A stretch of DNA of 64,000 nt from CAYRFE01 sp964423645 [NCBI: uncultured bacterium]. GTDB lineage: Bacteria > Macinerneyibacteriota > Macinerneyibacteria > Macinerneyibacteriales. Below, in pieces: positions 38,053-46,034 of this stretch (position 1 is the first letter of the stretch; each line of letters starts with the position of its first letter). Location of the stretch: NCBI GenBank assembly GCA_964423645.1, contig CAYRFE010000004.1:1-64000 (forward strand), read 5' to 3'. Under the pieces are notes generated by a model that did no database searches, was not told the DNA's origin, and saw only the letters and a list, made by a program, of their open reading frames with translations. A program made the translations under genes and the position numbers.

Positions 38053-39083
38053 TGAAATCACTTTTTTTCATGCTCAACACGACCGCGTGTAATAACAGCT
38101 GTGCTCATTGTTATGTACCGCAACACCGAAACAAAAGGTTCAAAACAACACAAGAAATTATCGCTATCTTTGAGATACTATCACGCCTTCGTGAAAAACC
38201 GTTACATGCAGAAAATATCACATTGTACTTCCATGATGAGCCGACGTTACATCCCGACATTTTACACATTCTCAACCTTGTACAACAGTATAATTTTTCC
38301 TATGTACGCGGACTCATGACCAACGGATCGGGAATTGCGCTGCGCCCCAACGGGACAACTATTGCAAAAGAAATTTATACCCTTGGCACTACAATGGCAT
38401 GTATGTCTTTTTTTGGCAATGAACAAGAACATGACATGTTCGCAGGCAGGAAGGGCGCATATAACAACCTAATAACAGCTATTCATATCTGCAAAAAAAT
38501 CGGTTTCGCTATTCATATCAATCTTTTTATTACACCGCAAAACTTACTGTCATTATCAAAAACAGAGCACTTCTTACGAGGAATTAGTGATTCTTTCAAT
38601 TTCTCCGTTTACGCGCACACTGATCGCACTGATAAAAACGCCTCAATTCTTCTACAATCACATCACAAAGAATATTTACATACACTTGATTACAATATTG
38701 AAAATCCAAGATTACAACTTAAAACACAAAAAGAATGGTTTGATATGGTTGAATCAAATGAATGTATGATGCCCTATTTAGGCACTTCTGAAGAAGAACT
38801 CGCGTCCGAAGTCACCGATTTTATTGAGTTTGACAACAAATTATATGATAGTTCAAATATTTTCACATCAAGTTTTATTCATTCGAATCTTTATGAACCG
38901 GACTTAGCTCAAAAAATTACAAATAATCATACATCCGAGGGAACTCGTACATATAATGAATTACTGAAAGAATTTCCCAAAAAAGGTGCTGATTTTATGA
39001 AGGCATATCTTGATATGCAAGACAATTCGTTATGGACTTTTTGGAATTTGATTGATCGATACTTCTATTATAGAACTAAATAA
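38052..39083 (+). CDS. Radical SAM protein
   Basis: The 343-residue protein has the [4Fe-4S] motif C13-x3-C17-x2-C20 (ACNNSCAHCY) and the following LYFHDEPTLHPD and LMTNGSG strands of the radical SAM barrel. No SPASM-type C-terminal Cys cluster is visible. The second half (after residue 190) is unusual, AT-rich and rich in Asn and His. It is translationally coupled to a histidine phosphatase. I cannot assign a substrate; a modification enzyme acting on a phosphorylated intermediate is one guess. Confidence 0.85.
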   Translation: MKSLFFMLNTTACNNSCAHCYVPQHRNKRFKTTQEIIAIFEILSRLREKPLHAENITLYFHDEPTLHPDILHILNLVQQYNFSYVRGLMTNGSGIALRPNGTTIAKEIYTLGTTMACMSFFGNEQEHDMFAGRKGAYNNLITAIHICKKIGFAIHINLFITPQNLLSLSKTEHFLRGISDSFNFSVYAHTDRTDKNASILLQSHHKEYLHTLDYNIENPRLQLKTQKEWFDMVESNECMMPYLGTSEEELASEVTDFIEFDNKLYDSSNIFTSSFIHSNLYEPDLAQKITNNHTSEGTRTYNELLKEFPKKGADFMKAYLDMQDNSLWTFWNLIDRYFYYRTK

Positions 39084-39090
39084 ATAGGCT

Positions 39091-39726
39091 TTAAGACAAC
39101 TTGAATTTTGCTGCTATTTTATCAAACAAATCCGGGTATAACACACGTATACAATCAGGGCAAATCCCGTGTGAGATATCCTCGCCGACTAATTGATACA
39201 ATTCAGGTGATATATCAATCCACAGATTTTTTTCATACTTTGCTTTTTTGCAATTTGAACACACTACAAGAAACGATCTTTTATCCGACGGATAATTTTT
39301 CACAGTTGCCTTTAAAAGTCCGATAAGACTATCAACACTGCCTGTAACTTCGCTTTCTCGTCCTAAATCAATCACAATTCCGCGAATTCGAGCAGGTTTA
39401 TTGTTTGATAACTTTTCAATCACTGTTCCCCGATCCATATACCAGCGATACTCCCCCGTTTCCGTTTTGATCCGGTAATCCACCTGATACAGGTCCGTCT
39501 CACCTTTCAACACCACCATCATGGCATTCATCGTGTAAGCGAAATCATCGGGATGAAGTAAGTCAGTGAATACTTCATATCCTTTATCCTTAAAATCAGC
39601 CGGATCATACCCAAGCATAGTAACTTTCAATTCATTAAAAACGACTTTATTTGTGACAACATCCCATTCCCACCATGCAAAAGGAGAGTTCTTTAGCAAC
39701 GTAACGGAATCAAAATATGTGCTCAT
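39091..39726 (-). CDS. PAS-domain protein with C-terminal Cys4 module
   Basis: The 211-residue protein has one PAS_3-type sensor domain (about residues 10-125; WWEWDVVTNKVVF and DYRIKTETGEYRWYMDRG). A linker follows, then a C-terminal C-x2-C ... C-x2-C module (VVCSNCKKAKYEKNLW ... HGICPDCIRVLYPD, about 155-200). The same module ends the hybrid kinase at 57.7 kb. There is no kinase or GGDEF domain, so the output may be protein interaction. ATG 39726 has AGGAGG upstream. Confidence 0.8.
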   Translation of the reverse strand: MSTYFDSVTLLKNSPFAWWEWDVVTNKVVFNELKVTMLGYDPADFKDKGYEVFTDLLHPDDFAYTMNAMMVVLKGETDLYQVDYRIKTETGEYRWYMDRGTVIEKLSNNKPARIRGIVIDLGRESEVTGSVDSLIGLLKATVKNYPSDKRSFLVVCSNCKKAKYEKNLWIDISPELYQLVGEDISHGICPDCIRVLYPDLFDKIAAKFKLS

Positions 39727-39779
39727 AAAACCTCCTATAGTACTCTTTGAAACAACTCTCTGCATAGTAACATCTCCCG

Positions 39780-39866
39780 TTATCTATGTAAAGAAAATGT
39801 TATACCATATTCGAGCTGATGGTAGTGATCCGATTCAAGACGATTCCATTCATAATTTGAATTCAT
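39780..39866 (-). pseudogene. Truncated second copy of the methyltransferase start
   Basis: The first 20 codons of the adjacent methyltransferase (MNSNYEWNRLESD..) are repeated here almost exactly, with their ribosome site. They run out of homology after EY and stop eight codons later. This is the relic of a tandem duplicate of the methyltransferase unit. Confidence 0.8.
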
Positions 39867-39908
39867 ACGATCCGTTTCATCCGCAGATTACGCTGATTTT
39901 CACAGATT
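39807..39908. repeat. 102-bp direct repeat, distal copy
   Basis: This is 97 percent identical (three mismatches by eye) to 40627-40728, exactly 820 bp away. It contains the methyltransferase 5' end plus the short repeat ATCCGCAGATTACGCTGATT followed by TTCACAGATT. It overlaps the methyltransferase stop codon. Confidence 0.9.
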
Positions 39909-40686
39909 ACTGTTTTTCACCGATAAAAATCATATGTTCAGAGATTTCAGCAATTGCTCGATCCGCAGATGTTTGAGTAATAATCTTTTCCCATGCATTT
40001 CGTTTTATCGGATCGTTTAAAGCATTTGTTGCTTCTTGTAATCCTGATGATAATCCTTCACAACCGGCAATGTCAATTGTTTTCAATCCGCACGATTCGA
40101 CTTCGGCAATCAATCTTTCAACAGTAAAAAAATGCCACCGTTCGCCGCGCACAATATTCTCACCTTTTTGTATCAACGATATTCTTTCTTCATCGAGTAA
40201 TTGGTCACTTGCCTGTTTCATAACTGTTCGTAACATTGCATAATACCCCATGACACCGAGAATAATTACTCCGTCTTTTTTGGTCACTCGGACTATTTCG
40301 GATAAGGCTTGCAACCTTTGTTGTTTGTCGGCAATGCATGATAGCGGTCCGCCAAGACACAATGTTGCGTCGAATTTATGAGATTCAAATCGCGACATAT
40401 CACGGATATCACCCTGAACGGCATCAGTCAACTTATTGTGTACATCCGGTGATTCAAGCGCAAATTTTTGTTTTGCGAGAATAATGTTTTCTTTTGAAAT
40501 ATCCAAAAGTGTTACATCATAGCCTTTTCTGCACAAATCAAGCGAATATCTACCGGGACCTCCTCCTGCATCAAGTATCTTCCCTGTTTTCGGAAGATAT
40601 TTATTCAGGTAATGCCACGTAACGATATATTCAAGCTGATGGTAGTAATCCGATTCAAGACGATTCCATTCATAATTTGAATTCAT
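39907..40686 (-). CDS. Class I SAM-dependent methyltransferase
   Basis: The 259-residue protein has motif I (ILDAGGGPGRYSLDL, about residue 39), an acidic residue after strand 2 (VTLLDIS), a QGDIRDM segment and motif IV as ATLCLGGPLSC. The pattern fits small-molecule or Ubie-like methyltransferases; the substrate is unknown. Its ribosome site, AAAGGG, is donated by the flanking repeat. Its stop codon also falls in a copy of the repeat, so the gene is exactly bracketed by the two 102-bp copies. Confidence 0.85.
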   Translation of the reverse strand: MNSNYEWNRLESDYYHQLEYIVTWHYLNKYLPKTGKILDAGGGPGRYSLDLCRKGYDVTLLDISKENIILAKQKFALESPDVHNKLTDAVQGDIRDMSRFESHKFDATLCLGGPLSCIADKQQRLQALSEIVRVTKKDGVIILGVMGYYAMLRTVMKQASDQLLDEERISLIQKGENIVRGERWHFFTVERLIAEVESCGLKTIDIAGCEGLSSGLQEATNALNDPIKRNAWEKIITQTSADRAIAEISEHMIFIGEKQ

Positions 40687-40728
40687 ACGATCCCTTTCAT
40701 CCGCAGATTACGCTGATTTTCACAGATT
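40627..40728. repeat. 102-bp direct repeat, proximal copy
   Basis: This copy includes the true methyltransferase start and the stop codon of the GxxExxY gene (TGA inside AATCTGTGAAAATCAGCG). Its partner is at 39807-39908. Confidence 0.9.
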
Positions 40729-41100
40729 TAAAACCAACCTTTTATATTCTAACGACACTCCCCCGAAATTAATAAGAAGCGCACGATTAAACCCGGACGC
40801 CTTTAGATAATTAATAACTTGCGCCTCTTCGTTACCGGAAAGCATTGCAATAGCTTTCAACTCGACTATTACAGAGGTAAAACAAATAAAATCCGCTTTA
40901 TAATACGTTTTCATTGGTTTGCCACGGTAAGATAGTGATAGTTCTTTTTCTCGAACATAAGGAATACCTTGTATAATGAATTCTTCTTCCAATGCTTCCT
41001 GATACACAGCTTCAAGGAAACCATGTCCGAGTTCACGATGCACGCGCATCGCTGCACCTATAATAGCATACGTTTCTTTGTCGTTATAATCAGCGTTCAT
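40720..41100 (-). CDS. GxxExxY protein
   Basis: The 126-residue protein belongs to the GxxExxY family, a PD-(D/E)XK-like fold of unknown function. It has AAMRVHRELGHGFLEAVYQEAL (the GFLEAVY motif), VREKELSLSYRGKPM, YKADFICFTSVIVELKAI and INYLKASGFNRALLINFG. Residues D and E-x-K (ADFI..VELKA) fit a nuclease-like core. Both the ATG and the TGA lie inside oppositely oriented copies of a short repeat, so the gene looks like a repeat-borne cassette. Confidence 0.88.
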   Translation of the reverse strand: MNADYNDKETYAIIGAAMRVHRELGHGFLEAVYQEALEEEFIIQGIPYVREKELSLSYRGKPMKTYYKADFICFTSVIVELKAIAMLSGNEEAQVINYLKASGFNRALLINFGGVSLEYKRLVLNL

Positions 41101-41118
41101 CTGCGTTAATCTGCGGAT
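41088..41118. repeat. Short repeat at the start of the GxxExxY gene
   Basis: Read on the minus strand, ATCCGCAGATTAACGCAGAT continues into the ATG of the GxxExxY gene. It is an inverted relative of the ATCCGCAGATTACGCTGATT copies at 40699 and 39879. Confidence 0.8.
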
Positions 41119-41124
41119 AAAAAG

Positions 41125-42081
41125 TTATTTCAAATGCTTCTTCGCCCATTCCGCTGTTTTCAATATGCCTTCGTCAAGGTCGATCTTCGGCTCAAACTGT
41201 AGTATTTCCCGCGCTTTTTCGATCGACGGGATACGCAAGTCGATATCCGCTGAAAGGTCCGGTTTGAAATAGATCTTCGACTTTGAATCCAACACGCGAC
41301 ATATCGTCTGTGCAAGCCCGTAAATAGTGATGATCGCACGCGGATTACCGATATTGAAGGTCTCGCCTATAGCGTTCTTGTTCTCAAGACATGCCAAAAG
41401 CCCGTCTACGAAATCGTCGACAAAACACCATGCACGAATACGGCTTCCGTCTCCGTAAATATTGATATCTTTATTCTGTAATGCATTGTTAATAAATATC
41501 TGAATCGCGCCCTCACCTGTTTGCCCGGGGCCGTAGACATTGAACGGACGCACGCTCACGGTAGGAAGTTTGAACTCTTTGTTGTAGGCCATGGTGAGAT
41601 GCTCACCCGCAAGTTTGCTCACCGCATAGGTCCAACGTGCTTCACCGGCCGTACCGGCCACGGTGCTGTCGGTCTCGGCTGATTTATATGCCATACTTCC
41701 GAATACTTCTGATGTGGAAAAATCAATGAATCTATCCTTAATACCATTTTCCTTAGCCGCCTCAAGCGCATGTGCAGTACCGATCATATTCACCCGCATC
41801 GTTTTGGTCGGATGCACGATAACAGTATCAATACCCGCGATCGCCGCCGCATGGATCACGATATCGGCACCCTTCATCGCGTTTTTCAAAGACTCATACT
41901 CAAGCACATCACCTTTTACGGCAGTAAGATTTTTATGATGTGCATACTTGCTGTCACTCAACGTATCACGGTGAAAATTATCATATGCGACTATCTCATT
42001 GCCTTCGATCAACTTTTCTATCACTTTGTTTGCAATAAATCCTGCACCGCCCGTAATAAAAATGCGCTTGCCCTTTATCAT
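41125..42081 (-). CDS. NAD-dependent sugar epimerase/dehydratase (extended SDR)
   Basis: The 318-residue enzyme has the NAD-binding [10 protein letters not shown] (about residue 10) and the catalytic Tyr-Lys in [12 protein letters not shown] (about 150). The C-terminal substrate part contains [10 protein letters not shown] and [13 protein letters not shown]. It acts on a nucleotide sugar, for example as a 4-epimerase or 4,6-dehydratase. ATG 42081 follows AGGGGG; an upstream TTG is less likely. It is 11 bp from the amidotransferase gene in the surface-sugar cluster. Confidence 0.88.
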   Translation of the reverse strand: MIKGKRIFITGGAGFIANKVIEKLIEGNEIVAYDNFHRDTLSDSKYAHHKNLTAVKGDVLEYESLKNAMKGADIVIHAAAIAGIDTVIVHPTKTMRVNMIGTAHALEAAKENGIKDRFIDFSTSEVFGSMAYKSAETDSTVAGTAGEARWTYAVSKLAGEHLTMAYNKEFKLPTVSVRPFNVYGPGQTGEGAIQIFINNALQNKDINIYGDGSRIRAWCFVDDFVDGLLACLENKNAIGETFNIGNPRAIITIYGLAQTICRVLDSKSKIYFKPDLSADIDLRIPSIEKAREILQFEPKIDLDEGILKTAEWAKKHLK

Positions 42082-42092
42082 ATCCAACCCCC

Positions 42093-43313
42093 TTATTTGC
42101 TTTCGCTGTCGTTATATTTATCAAAGATCCGCACTTGTGTCTGTTCTCCGGTCGTATTATAAATAACTTTCAATTCATCGTAGGTATACGGACGTGTGAA
42201 CTTAAGATAAAAACTTTTCGGCACAAGATTCATGTTCGAAAGGATCTTGAACAACCAGCGAAGTTTCTCAAACGTCTGCTTATACGTCTTGTAGTCAAGA
42301 AACGTTTTCTTCGGCGCGTTCATCGTTGCGTCAAATTCCTCGTCGATAAATCCGAGACGTTTTTTCACCTCGTCGAGAATGTCTTTATCAAACGGTTTCG
42401 GTTCTTTAATTTTCACAAGCGCTTCATCACGCGTCATCTGACCGGAGCGAATAAGTGCAGAAAATTCGCAAAACCGCAGATCGATATTGAATTTCAACGG
42501 CAGATAATAATTGTTGGCAAAATATGCCGTGCGATTCTCCATGTGATGCCCGCCGTACCACTGCCAACCCAGCTCGGATGAAAGGAACTTCTTGACCTCT
42601 TCTTTGTTGTAATCAAGATAGTACAACGGACGAATTTTTTTGATACCGTCGAATGTGATCCACTTCAGCCAACGCGTGATCCAGAGATTGGGAAGCGTTT
42701 TTATCGGCAGAGAGCCGAATTTTTTCTGAATACCTGCAATATACTTCGCATCCATATAAAACCAACCGACGGGAGAGATCCCTTCGGTGCGGAACGAATG
42801 CCCTTCGAAAATGTATTTGATACCGTATTTTTTGGCGGCAAGATAATGTGTGGTGGCAAGCGCAATGTCGGCAGGCGTGTCTATTTCGGGTACGGACGCC
42901 TTCATGAAGGATTTAAAAATGTCGTTATATTCTTTGTTGTCCACGACATGCGTGTAGAGGTCGATACCGAGTTTTTTGGTCACCGCGTAAATATTCTCCA
43001 CAGCGATCTTTGAATCCCATGTATTGTCGAAATGCACGGCAAGCGGACGTAATCCCAACACTTCTTTTGCGTAATACATCAGATACGACGAATCACAGCC
43101 GCCGCTTACGCCGATCACGATATCGTATTTTTTACGCTTGCTTTCTTTTTTGATCTTTTCGGCCAAGGCGACAAGATACTGTGTGCCTTCATCGCCGGTG
43201 GGATATTCTTTATCGAGCTGTTCGATCTGCCGGCAGTAGTTGCAAACTCCTTCTTCGTCAAAACTGATGTTCGGGATCCGTTCGTCGTAAATACATCGGT
43301 TGCATACCTGCAT
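42093..43313 (-). CDS. N-acetyl sugar amidotransferase (WbpG/PseA-like)
   Basis: The 406-residue protein has an N-terminal Cys2-Cys2 site ([11 protein letters not shown] ... GVCNYC). A PP-loop ATPase domain ([12 protein letters not shown], about residue 72) and EGHSFRTEG follow. WbpG-type enzymes use ammonia delivered by HisH/HisF paralogues to amidate a diacetamido-uronate in O-antigens; related PseA acts on flagellin sugars. Matching hisH- and hisF-like genes are 1.2-2 kb upstream. ATG 43313 follows AAAGGA. The acceptor sugar is inferred only. Confidence 0.9.
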   Translation of the reverse strand: MQVCNRCIYDERIPNISFDEEGVCNYCRQIEQLDKEYPTGDEGTQYLVALAEKIKKESKRKKYDIVIGVSGGCDSSYLMYYAKEVLGLRPLAVHFDNTWDSKIAVENIYAVTKKLGIDLYTHVVDNKEYNDIFKSFMKASVPEIDTPADIALATTHYLAAKKYGIKYIFEGHSFRTEGISPVGWFYMDAKYIAGIQKKFGSLPIKTLPNLWITRWLKWITFDGIKKIRPLYYLDYNKEEVKKFLSSELGWQWYGGHHMENRTAYFANNYYLPLKFNIDLRFCEFSALIRSGQMTRDEALVKIKEPKPFDKDILDEVKKRLGFIDEEFDATMNAPKKTFLDYKTYKQTFEKLRWLFKILSNMNLVPKSFYLKFTRPYTYDELKVIYNTTGEQTQVRIFDKYNDSESK

Positions 43314-43427
43314 GGCGGTCATTCCTTTCGCGGTGTGATTCTACCTTCATTATCGGTAAAACGAGTAATTCCTGAAGGTTCGTACAAGTATACAACATAA
43401 ATTACGTCTCTTCACGCATTTTTTTTA

Positions 43428-44021
43428 TTAAGAAAATGGATTCTCCTCGTCGTCCTGCCACCGGGCAGGATTATTGATGATGTATTCACGAATGCGGTTG
43501 AGATCGGATTCATCGCGAATGATGTGTTCGTAATAATTGCGTTGCCATAATCGCGTATTAAATCGTTTCCATTGTAATTCATTTACACCGCGTACATATA
43601 ATAACGTCGTCAACGATTTGTATTCACCAACAATTTTGCCCAATGTTACCGTAGGGGCAATCCCTTGTGGTTGCCCATGTAATTGTGATAATTCATTTTC
43701 ATTACCCTCGAGGGCGCCCACAAGAGGCGCCCCTACGGTGGATTCGATTTCATGAATATACAAAATTCCGTGGAAATGATTCGGCATGATCACGAATTCA
43801 TCCAATTCAACCGATGGATAATGATCGGGGATCTCCAACCAACATCGTTCAACCATTTTCCCCGCGTCGTTCAATACCATCTCGCCGTCGATGATATCGC
43901 CGAATAGGCATTCCCGATTGTGCGCGCAAACGGTCACAAAATACACCCCTGCCGAGGAATAATCATACTCTTTCAGGCGGAGAGAATGACGGTGGAATTT
44001 ATTTTTAAATAGCAAGATCAC
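43428..44021 (-). CDS. REP-associated tyrosine transposase (RAYT)
   Basis: The 197-residue IS200-like HUH transposase has an RLKEYDYSSAGVYFVTVCAHNREC start, the HUH motif MPNHFHGIL (about residue 81) and the nucleophile Tyr region WQRNYYEHIIRDESD (about 166). The segment between them (about residues 95-125, VGAPLVGALEG ... GQPQGIAPTV) is encoded by two inverted REP-like hairpins lying in frame. RAYTs are domesticated transposases that propagate REP elements. It is inserted in the sugar cluster and separates the WbpG-like gene from hisF. Confidence 0.9.
   Translation of the reverse strand: MILLFKNKFHRHSLRLKEYDYSSAGVYFVTVCAHNRECLFGDIIDGEMVLNDAGKMVERCWLEIPDHYPSVELDEFVIMPNHFHGILYIHEIESTVGAPLVGALEGNENELSQLHGQPQGIAPTVTLGKIVGEYKSLTTLLYVRGVNELQWKRFNTRLWQRNYYEHIIRDESDLNRIREYIINNPARWQDDEENPFS
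43648..43739. repeat. BIME (two inverted REP hairpins) inside the RAYT frame
   Basis: ACCGTAGGGGCAATCCCTTG at the left and GAGGCGCCCCTACGGT at the right share perfect 11-bp inverted ends (ACCGTAGGGGC / GCCCCTACGGT). Each half is itself a hairpin with GGGC/GCCC arms. The reading frame stays open through both. Confidence 0.75.
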
Positions 44022-44090
44022 ATCTTTTCATCCAGAACCATAACAATTTCCCAAAATAAAAGCTTAGATTTATATTACTGAATGTTCTTG

Positions 44091-44402
44091 TTAACCTATC
44101 CAATCTTTGGAATAAACCTTTCCATTTACAAAAGTTATATAAATTATTTTTATCTTTAGACCCAATTTTGTTCCCGCACTTTTATATGTCCAATATTCAA
44201 ACGTTCCAAAGCTTTTTGTCGTTGTCTCTCCAACTTCATCAGGTTTTCGACCGATTATTTCAATAACTTTTTCTTTAGTCATTCCTATATCAATCTTATC
44301 ATAATTTTTTTTCGTGATTTTAAATACTGCACCATAAATATTCAATGAATCAATTAACAATATTAATACAACCACGACTCTAATAATGTTTCTTTTTGTC
44401 AT
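44091..44402 (-). CDS. SmpA/OmlA-like small secreted protein
   Basis: The 103-residue protein has a signal/anchor helix (about residues 6-24) and a small beta-alpha domain of the BamE/DUF3862 kind: YDKIDIGMTKEKVIEIIGRKPDEVG followed by beta strands (FEYWTYKS). Such domains bind other envelope proteins. It is much more AT-rich than the sugar genes around it and lies between hisF and the transposase, so it may have arrived as cargo. Confidence 0.7.
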   Translation of the reverse strand: MTKRNIIRVVVVLILLIDSLNIYGAVFKITKKNYDKIDIGMTKEKVIEIIGRKPDEVGETTTKSFGTFEYWTYKSAGTKLGLKIKIIYITFVNGKVYSKDWIG

Positions 44403-44497
44403 AATGCTTCTCCTTGAATAATAAAATCACAACCATTATCTGCCACCTATCCTCCCACCAATACAACATTGCCCGACCAACACAAAAAAAAACTTCC

Positions 44498-45259
44498 TCA
44501 CGGCACCAATCTCTTCAATTCCTCCTGTAAGGGGAAATTGATAAGCACCGATCGGATCCGTCCCTGGTAGATGAACAAACTTCCCGCCGCCACGGCGGAT
44601 GCTTTGCCTTCCTGCACGACCTTGGCGATATCAGCATATTCACCTGCGCCGCCCAGTGCGATCACGGGTATATTCACCGCATCGGTGACCATTCGCACAA
44701 GTTCGCAATCATACCCGTCCATCATGCCGTCGCGGTCGATGCTGTTGAGAAGGATCTCTCCTGCGCCGAGTTCTTCCATCTTTTTCGCATACGTAACAGG
44801 ATCTTCCCCCGTATTCTTCGTGCCGTGCCGAGTGAATACTTTGTAACCGCCGAACATTGTTTTTTTCACGTCGATGGATGCGATGATGCTCTGATTACCA
44901 AAAATTCGCGCCGCTTCTGAGACAAACGCGGGATTTTCGTATGCATAAGAATTCACCGCCACTTTCTCCACCCCCAGTTTGAATATCGTGCGTATATCGT
45001 CGATAGAACGGATCGCACCGCTGTACGCCATCGGCATAAAACACTCGCTTGTGATCTCTTCGATAAGCGCGAAGGGCGGTTTACGCCCGTCAACAGTAGC
45101 AGTAATATCGGCGATTATGAGTTCATCGACTTCTTTTTCGTTATAAATTTTGATGGCATTCACCGGATCACCGATATAATTGAGTTTCTTGAATTGTATG
45201 GATTTGACCAAACGACCATCCTGTACAAGTAAACACGGCATCACACGAGTTTTCAGCAT
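44498..45259 (-). CDS. HisF-like cyclase subunit for sugar amidation
   Basis: This 253-residue TIM barrel starts with MLKTRVMPCLLVQDGRLVKSIQF, has the paired phosphate loops GAIRSIDD and GGAGEYADI, and an Asp in LLNSIDRDGMMDGYD. It resembles the second HisF paralogue (HisF2 type) that supplies ammonia to WbpG-like amidotransferases. No histidine biosynthesis gene is nearby, and WbpG-like and sugar genes flank it, so the histidine pathway is unlikely. It is separated from hisH by 160 bp containing repeat B. Confidence 0.85.
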   Translation of the reverse strand: MLKTRVMPCLLVQDGRLVKSIQFKKLNYIGDPVNAIKIYNEKEVDELIIADITATVDGRKPPFALIEEITSECFMPMAYSGAIRSIDDIRTIFKLGVEKVAVNSYAYENPAFVSEAARIFGNQSIIASIDVKKTMFGGYKVFTRHGTKNTGEDPVTYAKKMEELGAGEILLNSIDRDGMMDGYDCELVRMVTDAVNIPVIALGGAGEYADIAKVVQEGKASAVAAGSLFIYQGRIRSVLINFPLQEELKRLVP

Positions 45260-45287
45260 TGAGATCCCTTTAATTCATACGTATGAT

Positions 45288-45370
45288 GTGTGCCCACCCC
45301 GTACCCCTCCCGTAATGATCGGGATGGGTTTTTGTAATTATAGTGTGGGGACGTTGTCCCCACACCCCTG
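45288..45370. repeat. Repeat element B (core of the MITE-like family)
   Basis: TGTGCCCACCCCGTACCCCT matches the interior of elements A, C and D. Then come the CCCTCCCG/CGGGATGGG arms and a near-perfect hairpin GTGTGGGGACG TTG TCCCCACAC. No terminal GAGACCTTTGC repeats are visible, so it is a core fragment. It lies between the hisH- and hisF-like genes. Confidence 0.7.
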
Positions 45371-45419
45371 ATAAAATATTCATGACAATACATATTTTCA
45401 CTATTCCATCTATTCACAA

Positions 45420-46034
45420 TTAAAGCTCCGCGAAGTTTTTAAGTAACTTCATGCCGAATTTGTGACTTTTTTCAGGATGAAACTGCGCTCCGTAGATATT
45501 ACCGCGCTCTACTGCCGAAGTAAAGGCATAGCCGTATTCGGTCTTACATAATGAGTCGCTGTCATCGGTACATACCACATGAAACGAATGCACAAAATAA
45601 TAACGCGGTTCATCATACATATCGGCAAACAACTTACTCTCTTTGCATATCTCCACCGTATTCCATCCCATATGCGGAATACGCAGTTTCGCATTTTCTC
45701 CGGTGAACGCAAACCGCTTTGTTTCACCTTTGATCCACCCTAAGCCGGGAAGTGTACCTTCTTCGCTTCTTTCGGTAAGTAACTGCATCCCAAGGCAAAT
45801 ACCGAGTGTGGGTGTTTTTTCCGCAAGAACTTTTTCGCGTAATACGGGGATAAGCTTCATCTCATTAAGATTTTTCATGGCATTATCAAATGCTCCTACG
45901 CCGGGTAAAATCAACTTATCCGCCGTCATGATCTCGTCATGCGAAGAAGCAATTTTTACGGCAACTCCCACTTTTTTAAACATGTTTTGAATTGATTTCA
46001 AATTACCCATACCGTAATCGACAATCACGATCAT
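45420..46034 (-). CDS. HisH-like glutamine amidotransferase subunit
   Basis: The 204-residue class I glutaminase has the nucleophile Cys in LGICLGMQLL (about residue 79) and the His-Glu of the triad in GAQFHPEKS near the C-terminus. It starts MIVIVDYGMGNLKSIQ, as in HisH. With the HisF-like protein it would release ammonia from glutamine for the WbpG-like enzyme. Its ATG overlaps the acetyltransferase stop by 4 bp. Confidence 0.88.
   Translation of the reverse strand: MIVIVDYGMGNLKSIQNMFKKVGVAVKIASSHDEIMTADKLILPGVGAFDNAMKNLNEMKLIPVLREKVLAEKTPTLGICLGMQLLTERSEEGTLPGLGWIKGETKRFAFTGENAKLRIPHMGWNTVEICKESKLFADMYDEPRYYFVHSFHVVCTDDSDSLCKTEYGYAFTSAVERGNIYGAQFHPEKSHKFGMKLLKNFAEL

Noticed and set aside
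43428-44021. Complete IS200/IS605 insertion sequence
   Set aside because: No subterminal IS hairpin ends or TnpB were seen. The protein fits the single-copy RAYT type.
44498-46034. HisF and HisH as part of histidine biosynthesis
   Set aside because: No other his gene is near. A WbpG-like enzyme and sugar genes surround them, the known context of the second HisH/HisF pair.
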